A DNA stretch of 64,000 nt from Arcobacter_B sp049472135 (GTDB lineage: Bacteria > Campylobacterota > Campylobacteria > Campylobacterales > Arcobacteraceae). This document shows, one piece after another, positions 25,721-34,245 of the stretch. The stretch is from the NCBI RefSeq assembly GCF_049472135.1, contig NZ_JBMOVV010000003.1, positions 1-64,000 on the forward strand. The letters are read 5' to 3'. Made by a program: the position numbers and the translations under genes. Each line of letters opens with the position of its first letter. Within the stretch, counting starts at the first letter, position 1. The notes beneath the pieces are model-generated. The model saw nothing but the letters and a program-made list of their open reading frames with translations, was not told the origin of the DNA and did not search any database.

Positions 25721-26812
25721 ATGAAAAAAATCATTCTATCTACAATTGCATGTGCATCAATGATGCTATCTGCAAACGCAGCTGAGTACAAATACGAAAT
25801 TACTCCAATGTATTCAACAGCATTTGCTGAGCATAATACAGACTTACCAAAATCTTATGGAAGTGCTGGTCTTGCAATTGGATTTAATCAAACTGATTCA
25901 ATTTTTGATCAAGTAGAAGTTGGTTTCTTAAGATCAATTGAAGATGTAAACTATCAAAATGTAGCAAATAGAGACACAGGTGTTACAAGAGTATTTACTA
26001 ACTTAATCAAAGAGTACGAATTAAACTCAACTTACAGCTTATATGCATTAGTAGGTGCAGGTGTTGAGTACTTTGAAGATGAATTTGCTGGTAATGAAAA
26101 TGGACTTTTTGGTAACTATGGTGCTGGTGTAAAAATCAAGTTCTATGAAGATATGGCTGTTAAAGTTGATTTAAGACATGCTATTGAAACTGACCATGGT
26201 GATAATACTTTATTATACAATGTTGGATTATCAATTCCATTTGGAAAAGTTGCTGCTCCAGCTCCAGTTGTAGAAAAAGTAATAGAGCCTGCACCACTTG
26301 ATTCAGATAACGATGGTGTAATTGATGCAAATGACAAATGTCCTAATACAGTTGCAAATGCAATCGTAAACGCACAAGGTTGTGAATTAGATGATGATAA
26401 AGATGGTGTAGTTAATAGATTAGACCAATGTCCAAATACTATGGCTGATGCAAAAGTTGACACTGTAGGATGTATGACATTAGTTGATTTAAAAATTAAC
26501 TTTGACAATAACTCTGCAAAAATTAAAGAGCAATACTCTTCAAAAATTGTAGAATTTGCAAATGTTATGAAAAACAACACAAAATTAAAAGCAACAATTG
26601 AAGCTCATACTGACTCAATTGGAAGCAAAGCTTATAATCAAAAATTATCTCAAAAAAGAGCGAACTCAACAATTAAAGCTTTAACTGAATTAAATGTTGA
26701 TGCTTCTAGATTAAATGCTGTTGGTTATGGTGAAACAAAACCAGTTGCAACTAATAAAACTGCTGAAGGTAGAGCAGAGAATAGAAGAGTTACTGCTGTA
26801 ATTTCTAAATAA
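25721..26812 (+). CDS. OmpA-family outer-membrane protein (copy 1)
   Basis: Protein of 363 residues. A signal peptide (about 1-21, ending SANA) is followed by a beta-barrel-like domain (about 22-175), two thrombospondin type 3 calcium-binding repeats (DSDNDGVIDANDKCPNT and DDDKDGVVNRLDQCPNT, about 193-240) and an OmpA_C peptidoglycan-binding domain (LKINFDNNS, then EAHTDSIGSKAYNQKLSQKRA). It anchors the outer membrane to peptidoglycan, as in OprF-type porins. First of three tandem paralogs, each with its own terminator, so expression may be separate. Confidence 0.9.
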   Translation: MKKIILSTIACASMMLSANAAEYKYEITPMYSTAFAEHNTDLPKSYGSAGLAIGFNQTDSIFDQVEVGFLRSIEDVNYQNVANRDTGVTRVFTNLIKEYELNSTYSLYALVGAGVEYFEDEFAGNENGLFGNYGAGVKIKFYEDMAVKVDLRHAIETDHGDNTLLYNVGLSIPFGKVAAPAPVVEKVIEPAPLDSDNDGVIDANDKCPNTVANAIVNAQGCELDDDKDGVVNRLDQCPNTMADAKVDTVGCMTLVDLKINFDNNSAKIKEQYSSKIVEFANVMKNNTKLKATIEAHTDSIGSKAYNQKLSQKRANSTIKALTELNVDASRLNAVGYGETKPVATNKTAEGRAENRRVTAVISK

Positions 26813-26832
26813 TTTTAGATACATACACAAAT

Positions 26833-26867
26833 AAAAAGGGACACAGGTTTTCTGTGTCCCTTTTTTT
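26833..26867 (+). terminator. Intrinsic terminator after OmpA-like copy 1
   Basis: Stem aaaaagggacacag/ctgtgtccctttt with a 5-nt loop and a run of seven T. Confidence 0.92.
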
Positions 26868-26943
26868 ATCTTTATAATTTGCTTAATAATACTTCAATAT
26901 TCATACTGTTATAATTTATAAGAATACTAAAAAAGGATACATC

Positions 26944-27960
26944 ATGAAAAAAGTATTATTATCATCAATTGTATGTGCAACAATGATGTTTGCTGCAAAC
27001 AACGAGTATAAATACGAGGTAACTCCTATTATTGGTGCTTCTATAGCTGAACATAATACTGATTTAGAAGATCATTTTTCTAATGCAGGGCTAACTATTG
27101 GGATAAATACGCTTGGCGATTCTTTTATTGACCAAGTTGAAATAGGTTTTTTACAAACCATTGAAGATGTTGACTATAAAAAAGTTGCAAACAGAGACAC
27201 TGGAATATTAAGAGTATTTACAAATGTTGTAAAAAATTATGAAATTAATTCTGATGTTTCTCTTTATACTCTTGCTGGTCTAGGATATGAGTTTTTTGAT
27301 GATGAATATGCTGGAAATGAAGATAGTATATTTGCAAATTATGGAGCTGGGGTAAAATATAATATTACTGATGGTTTAGATTTTAAATTTGATTTAAGAC
27401 ATCTAATTGAAACAGACCATGGAGATAATACTTTATTAGCAACAATGGGTTTAGCTTACTCATTTATAAAAGTTAATAAGCCTGTGCCTGTTCCTATTAA
27501 AATTGTAGAAAAAAAGCCTATGAAGATTGTACCAAAAGATACAGATGAAGATGGTATTATTGATGAAAAAGACAAATGTCCTGACACTATGAAAGGTGCA
27601 CAAGTAGATGATTTAGGTTGCATAACTTTAGTTGATTTAAAAATCAATTTTGATGTTGATTCATCTGTAATAAAAGATACATATGATTCTAAAATCATTG
27701 AATTTGCTAAAGTTCTAAAAAAATATAACAAATTAAAAGCTACTATTGAAGCACATACTGATTCAACTGCTTCAAATGAATATAATCAAAAACTATCAGA
27801 AAGAAGAGCTGCATCTGCTGTAGAAGCACTAAAAGCTCAAAATATTGATCCTTCAAGATTAACAGCTATTGGATATGGTGAAACAAGACCAATTGCAACT
27901 AATAAAACTGTTGAAGGTAGAGCAGAAAACAGAAGAGTTACTGCTGTAATTACAAAATAG
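26944..27960 (+). CDS. OmpA-family outer-membrane protein (copy 2)
   Basis: Protein of 338 residues, the shortest of the three tandem OmpA-like proteins. It has a signal peptide (about 1-19), a barrel-like domain with the same FIDQVEIGFLQTIEDV and RDTGILRVFTN segments as copy 1, and only one type 3 repeat (DTDEDGIIDEKDKCPDT). It ends with OmpA_C (LKINFDVDS, EAHTDSTASNEYNQKLSERRA). The loss or non-gain of one calcium repeat shortens the linker by about 28 residues. Closest to copy 1. Confidence 0.9.
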   Translation: MKKVLLSSIVCATMMFAANNEYKYEVTPIIGASIAEHNTDLEDHFSNAGLTIGINTLGDSFIDQVEIGFLQTIEDVDYKKVANRDTGILRVFTNVVKNYEINSDVSLYTLAGLGYEFFDDEYAGNEDSIFANYGAGVKYNITDGLDFKFDLRHLIETDHGDNTLLATMGLAYSFIKVNKPVPVPIKIVEKKPMKIVPKDTDEDGIIDEKDKCPDTMKGAQVDDLGCITLVDLKINFDVDSSVIKDTYDSKIIEFAKVLKKYNKLKATIEAHTDSTASNEYNQKLSERRAASAVEALKAQNIDPSRLTAIGYGETRPIATNKTVEGRAENRRVTAVITK

Positions 27961-27961
27961 T

Positions 27962-28003
27962 TTAGTAAAAAAAGGATTTTTAATAAATTTCCTTTTTTAC
28001 TAA
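27962..28003 (+). terminator. A/T-rich terminator after OmpA-like copy 2
   Basis: ttagtaaaaaaagg (27962-27975) pairs with ccttttttactaa (27991-28003), with the T-run inside the 3' arm. Confidence 0.65.
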
Positions 28004-28099
28004 TATTTAATCTTATTTTTTTATCTTATTTTCTATTATTTAACTTTTTATGTAAATACTTTATGATATAATTTACCAAATTATTTCAAAAGGATTTTG

Positions 28100-29221
28100 A
28101 TGAAAAAACTTATTTTCGCATCAGTAATCTCATCTTCTTTATTATTTGCAGCGAGTAATCCAAGTAATGAATATGGATATGAAGTTACAGGATATGCAGC
28201 AGGAATTTTAAGTGACTCAAGTAATAAATTAAAAGATGACAACTATTTAAATGGTGGTTTATCAATAGCTAAAAACCTAGATAATATGATGATTGATCAA
28301 GTAGAGTTAGGTTTTATTAGAAGCCAAAGTGTTGAATATAAGAGTGGTTCTAATACAAACATGAATAGAATCTTTTTAAATGCCGTTAAAAAATATGGAA
28401 TTACTGATAAGCTTTCAGCTTATGGTCTTGCAGGACTTGGAAACCAAGATGTTTCTCAAGAATTAGGTGAAAATGAAGACTCAATATTCTTTAATTGGGG
28501 TGCTGGTTTAAGATATGATATTCCTTATTATGGTATTGCCGTAAAAGGAGATTTAAGACATTTATACTCTTTTGAAAACAGTAGAAATGACTTTATGTAT
28601 ACTTTAGGTTTAGCAATGCCTCTTGGAAAAAAATATAATGAACCAATCGTTGCAAAAATTCCTGTAGTTGAAGAGGAAGAGATTAAGCCTGTTGTTGTAG
28701 AAGATAAAGATGATGATAGAGATGGCGTTTTAAACTCTAAAGATTTATGTCCAAATACATTACCAGGTGTAGAAGTAGATAAAAATGGATGTGAATTAGA
28801 TGATGATAAAGATGGTGTTGTAAATAGATTAGATTTATGTCCTGATACTTCAAAAGGTGTAAAAGTTAATGAAAGTGGTTGTGTAGCAACTGTTGATTTA
28901 AAAATAAATTTTGATTACAACTCAGCTGATGTGAAAGATATGTATGAAAATCAAATTTCAAGTTTCTCTAAAATCTTAAAAGAAAATAGTAACTTATCTG
29001 CTACAATTGAAGCTCACACAGACTCTAAAGGTAGTGAAAAATATAATGAAATTTTATCACTTAGAAGAGCAAACTCAATTGTAAAAGAGCTTATAAAAAC
29101 TGGTATTGAAGCTTCAAGACTTACTGCTGTTGGGTATGGTGAGACTAGACCAATTGCTACAAATGATACAGCAGAAGGTAGAGCACAAAACAGAAGAGTT
29201 ACTGGACTTATTAATCAATAA
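28100..29221 (+). CDS. OmpA-family outer-membrane protein (copy 3)
   Basis: About 373 residues from ATG 28100, which follows aaaagga; a TTG just upstream at 28097 is a less likely start. It has a signal peptide (about 1-19), a barrel-like domain (about 20-175) more divergent from the other two, and two type 3 repeats (DDDRDGVLNSKDLCPNT, DDDKDGVVNRLDLCPDT). The OmpA_C domain carries LKINFDYNS and EAHTDSKGSEKYNEILSLRRA. The tandem triplication suggests selection for varied surface barrels on a common peptidoglycan anchor (inference). Confidence 0.9.
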   Translation: MKKLIFASVISSSLLFAASNPSNEYGYEVTGYAAGILSDSSNKLKDDNYLNGGLSIAKNLDNMMIDQVELGFIRSQSVEYKSGSNTNMNRIFLNAVKKYGITDKLSAYGLAGLGNQDVSQELGENEDSIFFNWGAGLRYDIPYYGIAVKGDLRHLYSFENSRNDFMYTLGLAMPLGKKYNEPIVAKIPVVEEEEIKPVVVEDKDDDRDGVLNSKDLCPNTLPGVEVDKNGCELDDDKDGVVNRLDLCPDTSKGVKVNESGCVATVDLKINFDYNSADVKDMYENQISSFSKILKENSNLSATIEAHTDSKGSEKYNEILSLRRANSIVKELIKTGIEASRLTAVGYGETRPIATNDTAEGRAQNRRVTGLINQ

Positions 29222-29231
29222 TCTCTCAAAT

Positions 29232-29264
29232 TTATAAGATTTAGATAATCTCTAAATCTTATAA
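29232..29264 (+). terminator. Hairpin terminator after OmpA-like copy 3
   Basis: Perfect 14-bp stem ttataagatttaga/tctaaatcttataa with a 5-nt loop; it lacks a long T-tract. Confidence 0.6.
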
Positions 29265-29309
29265 AATCCCTTATTTTTTCTTTTAACTATAAACTTACAT
29301 AATTTTAGA

Positions 29310-29315
29310 TATAAT
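29310..29315 (+). promoter_or_regulatory. -10 element (TATAAT) upstream of lepA
   Basis: Perfect TATAAT at 29310-29315 in the context gaTATAATcgcg, 40 bp before the lepA start. No clear -35 is seen, as is common for sigma70 promoters in Campylobacterota. Confidence 0.5.
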
Positions 29316-29349
29316 CGCGAATATATAACTAAAAATAATAGGATTAACT

Positions 29350-31137
29350 TTGCAAGAAAATATTAGAAACTTTAGTATTATCGCTCATATTGACCATGGT
29401 AAATCAACTCTTGCTGATAGAATCATACAAGAGTGTGGAGCTGTTAGTGATAGAGAAATGTCATCACAAATGATGGACACTATGGACATTGAACAAGAAA
29501 GAGGTATTACTATCAAGGCTCAAAGTGTAAGACTAGATTATGAAAAAGATGGACAAAAATATGTTCTAAATCTTATTGACACACCAGGGCACGTAGACTT
29601 TTCATATGAAGTAAGTAGATCTCTAGCTTCATCTGAAGGTGCTTTACTTATTGTTGACTCAACACAAGGTGTTGAAGCTCAAACAATTGCAAATGTTTAT
29701 ATTGCACTTGATAATGACTTAGAACTTTTACCAGTAGTAAATAAAATTGACTTACCATCTGCTGACCCAGATAGAGTACTTGAAGAGACTGAAGAAGCTG
29801 TTGGACTTGACTGTACAGAACACAATCTAATTTCTGCTAAAACAGGTCTTGGAGTTAAGGACTTAATTGATTCAATTGTAGATAGAGTTCCTGCACCAAC
29901 AGGTGATGAAAATGCACCTACAAAAGCACTTATTTATGACTCTTGGTTTGATAACTATTTAGGTGCCTTAGCACTTGTAAGAGTATATGATGGAAGTATA
30001 AAAAAAGGTCAATTACTTAAAATGATGAATACAAAAGTAGAACATCCTGTACTTGACTTAATGTATCCACATCCAATAAAAAGACAAAAAACAACTGAAA
30101 TAAAAACAGGTGAAATTGGGATTGTAGTACTAGGACTTAAAACATTAGATGGTATTGCAGTAGGTGATACAATGACTGATGCTAAAAACCCAACATTAGA
30201 AGCAATTGATGGATTTGAACCAGCAAAACCATTTGTATTTGCTGGTATTTACCCAATTGAAACAGATAAATTTGAAGACTTAAGAGAAGCACTTACAAAA
30301 CTTCAATTAAACGACTCTTCGATATCTTTTGAGCCAGAATCTTCAGCTGCACTTGGAAGTGGATTTAGAACAGGTTTCTTAGGTATGCTTCACATGGAAG
30401 TTATTAAAGAGAGATTAGAAAGAGAATTTAATCTTGATTTAATTGCAACAGCACCAACAGTAGTTTATGAAGTAGAAAAAAGTGATGGGGAAAGAGTTGT
30501 TATTCAAAACCCTTCTGAGTTACCAGAACCAAACTATATAAATACTATTTTTGAACCATATGTAAAAGCTACTATTTTAGTTCCTGATGAGTTTTTAGGA
30601 AATGTAATCAAACTTCTTAATGACAAAAGAGGAATCCAAATAAAAATGGATTACTTAGGAAAAAGAGTTTTATTAGAGTATGATATTCCAATGAACGAAA
30701 TTGTTATGGACTTCTATGATAAACTAAAATCAACAACAAAAGGTTATGCTTCATTTGATTATGAACCAATTGGATTTAGACCAGGTGAGCTTAAAAAACT
30801 TGATATTAGAGTTGCAGGTGAAGTAGTGGATGCACTATCTATTATCGTTCCTGAAGATAAAGCAGTATCAAGAGGAAGAGAGTTTATTAAGGCACTTAAA
30901 GAATTAATTCCTAGACAACTTTTTGAAGTTGCAGTTCAAGCATCAATTGGAACAAATATTATTGCTAGAGAAACTGTAAAGTCTATGGGGAAAAATGTTA
31001 CTGCAAAATGTTACGGTGGTGATATCACTAGAAAAAGAAAACTATTAGAGAAACAAAAAGCCGGTAAAAAAAGAATGAAAGCTATTGGTAAAGTAAATGT
31101 ACCACAAGAAGCATTTATGGCTGTACTGAAGATATAA
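29350..31137 (+). CDS. lepA: Elongation factor 4 (LepA), back-translocating GTPase
   Basis: Ribosome-associated GTPase of 595 residues, normal length. G1 is AHIDHGKSTLADRI, G3 is DTPGHVDF and G4 is NKIDLP. The LepA-specific C-terminal domain is complete, ending ITRKRKLLEKQKAGKKRMK. It starts with TTG at 29350 behind aatagga; this start gives the expected QENIRNFSIIAHIDHG N terminus. A symmetrical hairpin overlaps its stop codon. Confidence 0.95.
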   Translation: MQENIRNFSIIAHIDHGKSTLADRIIQECGAVSDREMSSQMMDTMDIEQERGITIKAQSVRLDYEKDGQKYVLNLIDTPGHVDFSYEVSRSLASSEGALLIVDSTQGVEAQTIANVYIALDNDLELLPVVNKIDLPSADPDRVLEETEEAVGLDCTEHNLISAKTGLGVKDLIDSIVDRVPAPTGDENAPTKALIYDSWFDNYLGALALVRVYDGSIKKGQLLKMMNTKVEHPVLDLMYPHPIKRQKTTEIKTGEIGIVVLGLKTLDGIAVGDTMTDAKNPTLEAIDGFEPAKPFVFAGIYPIETDKFEDLREALTKLQLNDSSISFEPESSAALGSGFRTGFLGMLHMEVIKERLEREFNLDLIATAPTVVYEVEKSDGERVVIQNPSELPEPNYINTIFEPYVKATILVPDEFLGNVIKLLNDKRGIQIKMDYLGKRVLLEYDIPMNEIVMDFYDKLKSTTKGYASFDYEPIGFRPGELKKLDIRVAGEVVDALSIIVPEDKAVSRGREFIKALKELIPRQLFEVAVQASIGTNIIARETVKSMGKNVTAKCYGGDITRKRKLLEKQKAGKKRMKAIGKVNVPQEAFMAVLKI

Positions 31138-31150
31138 TATATCTTCAGTA
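31124..31150 (+). terminator. Palindromic hairpin overlapping the lepA stop codon
   Basis: tactgaagatat (31124-31135) pairs with atatcttcagta (31139-31150) around aat, followed by tctctttta. Probable terminator formed partly from coding sequence. Confidence 0.6.
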
Positions 31151-31253
31151 TCTCTTTTATTTATATACTTTATACCTTATTTAAATTCAATTTTTACTTT
31201 AAATCTTCTTAATTTACCATATCATTATAATTTTTTATGTTATTATACTTATT

Positions 31254-31826
31254 ATGAAATGTATATTATGTGAAAATCTAAGCTTTCAAATCATTTGTAA
31301 AAAATGTCAAAACACCCTACTTCAAGCCTCTTTTCATAAAAGAGAAATAGAAAAAGATTTTTTTAACTACTCTTTTTATGCTTTAAGTGATATAGAAGAA
31401 CTTATTAGTTCTAAATACTATTTTCACGGGGATATAGTTTTTAATCTTTTAGCTAAGTTATCATTTTTTAAATTTGCACAAAATTTTACTTATTTTCAAA
31501 ATATTCTTGCCATTCCTATTGATGATCATGTAAGGCATGAGTTTTCACATACAGCAATATTAGCACGGTATTTAAACTCACAAAATATAAAGCCTAAATA
31601 CAACTGCTTAAAAGCACAAAATATAGTCAAATATGCAGGAAAAGACCTTGAATTTAGACAGAAAAATCCCCGTAAGTTTAAATGTACAAAAATATCCAAT
31701 CAAACGACAATTTTATGTGATGATTTAATCACAACTGGTGCTACAATTAAAGAAGCAAAAAAAGCTTTAGAGAAAAGAAATAATCAAGTACTATTCTCTT
31801 TAACCCTAGCTGATGCAAAACTTTAG
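31254..31826 (+). CDS. ComF-family phosphoribosyltransferase-like protein
   Basis: Protein of 190 residues. It has an N-terminal four-cysteine zinc-finger-like element (CILCENLSFQIICKKC) and a C-terminal PRTase fold with the PRPP loop ILCDDLITTGATIKEA. ComF proteins act in DNA uptake in competent bacteria, but many are of uncertain role. It precedes hisH by 28 bp, so it may share the hisH transcript. Confidence 0.85.
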   Translation: MKCILCENLSFQIICKKCQNTLLQASFHKREIEKDFFNYSFYALSDIEELISSKYYFHGDIVFNLLAKLSFFKFAQNFTYFQNILAIPIDDHVRHEFSHTAILARYLNSQNIKPKYNCLKAQNIVKYAGKDLEFRQKNPRKFKCTKISNQTTILCDDLITTGATIKEAKKALEKRNNQVLFSLTLADAKL

Positions 31827-31854
31827 TATAATAAGTTTTTATTAAAGGGTATAT

Positions 31855-32463
31855 ATGATAGGAATTATTGATTATAATATGGGAAACTTAGCAAGTGTTT
31901 ATAATGCTTGTCACCTAATTGATGCAAAAGCTTCAATTGTAAAAGACCCAAATGAACTAAAGAATTTTGACAGAGTAATATTACCAGGAGTTGGAGCTTT
32001 TGCTGATGCAATGGAACACCTAAATGAGACAGGTATGAAAGAAGCAATTTATGAGTTTTCTAAAACTGGAAAACCTATGATTGGTATTTGTCTTGGTATG
32101 CAACTTTTATTTGAAAGTTCTCAGGAATTCGGGCATACGGAAGGTCTTGGTTTAATTGATGGAGAAGTAGTAAAGTTTGACAAATCTAAAATGCATGAAG
32201 ATATGAAAGTTCCACATATGGGATGGAATACAATTATAAATAAAGAACATGCTTTATTTGAAGGACTTAAAAATCCATATTTATATTTTGTTCACTCTTA
32301 CCATGCTCAAACAAGAGAAGAAAATATTATAGGTAAGACAATCTATGGATATGAGTTTGCAAGTGCTGTAAATAAAGATAATGTTTATGGATTCCAACCA
32401 CATCCAGAAAAATCTCATGATAATGGAATTAAGATTTTAGAAAACTTTATAAAAATTAAATAA
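31855..32463 (+). CDS. hisH: Imidazole glycerol phosphate synthase, glutamine amidotransferase subunit
   Basis: Class I glutaminase of 202 residues that passes ammonia to HisF in histidine synthesis. The nucleophile is Cys79 in GICLGMQ, and the catalytic His-Glu lie in PHPEKS near the C terminus; LPGVGAFADAM forms the oxyanion strand. It lies two genes upstream of hisA, with an epimerase gene in between; hisF is not in the window. Confidence 0.95.
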   Translation: MIGIIDYNMGNLASVYNACHLIDAKASIVKDPNELKNFDRVILPGVGAFADAMEHLNETGMKEAIYEFSKTGKPMIGICLGMQLLFESSQEFGHTEGLGLIDGEVVKFDKSKMHEDMKVPHMGWNTIINKEHALFEGLKNPYLYFVHSYHAQTREENIIGKTIYGYEFASAVNKDNVYGFQPHPEKSHDNGIKILENFIKIK

Positions 32464-32480
32464 TTTTTAAAGGAGTCACA

Positions 32481-33329
32481 ATGAAAACAATAGCAATAAC
32501 AGGATCAAGTGGATTTGTAGGAACAAATCTTAAAAGGTATTTTACAGATTTAGGTTATGAAATATTGCCTATTGCTAGAGGTGACTTATCAAATCAGCAA
32601 AGACTGCAAGAGATAATAAATCAAAGTGATATAATTATAAATCTTGCAGGAGCAAATATCATAAATAGATGGAGTGAGAGTTATAAAAAGCTACTTTATT
32701 CAAGTAGAATTGATACAACAAAAGCAATAGTTGAAGCTATAAATAAAGTTGAAAACAAGCCATCACAACTTATATCAACATCAGCAGTTGGTATTTATGA
32801 TAATAAACAAACATATGATGAAAATGGAATTCATACTAGTGACTTTTTAGGGAAATTAGCTGAAGATTGGGAAGAAGAAGCCTTAAAAGCAAGAAGTGAA
32901 AGTACAAAAGTATCTATCTTTAGATTTGGTATAGTCTTAGGAAAAGATGGTGGTGCTTTAGAAAAAATGTTAACTCCTTTTAAACTTGGACTTGGTGGTG
33001 TTATTGGAAGTGGAAAGCAAGCTTTTAGTTTTATTCATATTGAAGATTTACTAAATGCTTATAAATTTGTAATTGAAAACAATCATGAAAACATTTTTAA
33101 TTTGACAGCTCCTAATCCAACTACAAATAAAGGTTTAACACTTGCTTTAGGAAAAACACTAAAAAGACCTACTATACTTCCATTACCTGAATTTGTTTTA
33201 AATATAATATTTAGTGAAGGTGCAAAAGTTCTAACTGATGGACAAAGCGCTATTCCTAAAAACCTTATGGATTTAGGTTTTGAATTTAAATACAAAACTA
33301 TTGATGAAACAATAGAAAATTTATGCTAA
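32481..33329 (+). CDS. TIGR01777-family NAD(P)-dependent epimerase-like protein
   Basis: Protein of 282 residues with a Rossmann SDR fold. The N-terminal ITGSSGFVGTNL is the nucleotide-binding loop, and NLAGANIINRWSESYKKLLYSSRIDTT is typical of TIGR01777 (YfcH/SulA-like) proteins. C-terminal DUF1731-like residues are present. The substrate is unknown. It lies between hisH and hisA with short spacers, with an aaggagtc ribosome site. No link to histidine synthesis is known for this family. Confidence 0.85.
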   Translation: MKTIAITGSSGFVGTNLKRYFTDLGYEILPIARGDLSNQQRLQEIINQSDIIINLAGANIINRWSESYKKLLYSSRIDTTKAIVEAINKVENKPSQLISTSAVGIYDNKQTYDENGIHTSDFLGKLAEDWEEEALKARSESTKVSIFRFGIVLGKDGGALEKMLTPFKLGLGGVIGSGKQAFSFIHIEDLLNAYKFVIENNHENIFNLTAPNPTTNKGLTLALGKTLKRPTILPLPEFVLNIIFSEGAKVLTDGQSAIPKNLMDLGFEFKYKTIDETIENLC

Positions 33330-33369
33330 AAAGAAAAGAAGAATTATAAAAACAGGAGACATTAAAAGT

Positions 33370-34077
33370 ATGGATATTTTACCAGCGATTGATTTAAAAG
33401 ACGGGAAAGCTGTAAGATTAAGTAAAGGACTTATGGATAGTGCAAAAATCTATTCAGATGAGCCTTGGCAAGTTGCAAAAAGATTTGAAGAATTAGGTTC
33501 TAAATGGGTTCATGTAGTTGACTTAAACGGTGCGTTTGCAGGTGAACCAGCAAACTTAGAACAAATCAAAAAAATCAAAGAAAACTGTAATCTAAAAATC
33601 GAAGTTGGTGGTGGTATCAGAGATGAAGAGACTATCAAGATGTATGTAGAACTTGGAATTGATAGACTTATCTTAGGTTCTATTGCGGTAAAAGATCCAC
33701 AATTTGTAAAAGATATGGCAGCAAAATACCCTATTGCTGTTGGAATTGATGCTATGAATGGAATGGTTGCTGTTGAAGGTTGGGCAGAAGTTTCAACTAT
33801 GAAGGCAACTGATTTAGCAAAAGAGTTTGCAAATGCAGGTGTTGAAGCTATCATTTGTACAGATATTTCTAAAGATGGTATGCTTTGTGGTGTAAATGTT
33901 GAGTTTACAGAATCAATTGCTAAAGCTTCTGGAGTTGATACTATTGCTTCAGGTGGAGTAAAAGATATAAATGACATCACAAACTGTAAAGAAAACGGAA
34001 ATATTGCAGGTGTTATTGTAGGAAAAGCATTCTATGAAGGAACACTTGACTTAGAAGAAGGTTTCAAAGCACTTTAA
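33370..34077 (+). CDS. hisA: ProFAR isomerase
   Basis: TIM-barrel isomerase of 235 residues that acts just before HisHF in histidine synthesis. Motifs are MDILPAIDLKDGKAVRL (catalytic Asp8), VGGGIRDEETI, and CTDISKDGMLCGVN with the second catalytic Asp, ending in IASGGVKDI. It is the last large gene of the comF-hisH-epimerase-hisA series. Confidence 0.95.
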   Translation: MDILPAIDLKDGKAVRLSKGLMDSAKIYSDEPWQVAKRFEELGSKWVHVVDLNGAFAGEPANLEQIKKIKENCNLKIEVGGGIRDEETIKMYVELGIDRLILGSIAVKDPQFVKDMAAKYPIAVGIDAMNGMVAVEGWAEVSTMKATDLAKEFANAGVEAIICTDISKDGMLCGVNVEFTESIAKASGVDTIASGGVKDINDITNCKENGNIAGVIVGKAFYEGTLDLEEGFKAL

Positions 34078-34078
34078 T

Positions 34079-34237
34079 ATGTGTTTAGTAATTTCACTTG
34101 TTTTTATAGCACTTTCATATATTTTCTATCACGATGGAAATATGGAAGGCTTTTTACTAAATGGTGGGATTGCTTTGTTTTTTATAGGTTTACTTATAAG
34201 AAATATACTTAAAATAAAAAAAGAAAGAGAGTTTTAA
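34079..34237 (+). CDS. Small membrane protein of 52 residues
   Basis: The ATG follows the hisA stop by one base, so it is translationally linked to hisA. The product has two hydrophobic helices (about 2-17 and 29-41), separated by FYHDGNMEGFLLNGG, and a basic tail (KIKKEREF). The reading frame is clean, and the ending abuts a shared terminator, which supports a real gene. I do not recognise the family. It may be a general small membrane protein carried by the his operon. Confidence 0.65.
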   Translation: MCLVISLVFIALSYIFYHDGNMEGFLLNGGIALFFIGLLIRNILKIKKEREF

Positions 34238-34245
34238 CTCTCTTT
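34224..34245. terminator. Bidirectional terminator shared by the small ORF and mutS7
   Basis: aaagagagtt (34224-34233) pairs with aactctcttt (34236-34245). The arms overlap both converging gene ends. Confidence 0.75.

Noticed and set aside
34079..34237. Reading the region after hisA as non-coding
   Set aside because: The frame is open from a well-placed ATG to a stop at a terminator and has membrane-protein character, so I kept it as a small gene.
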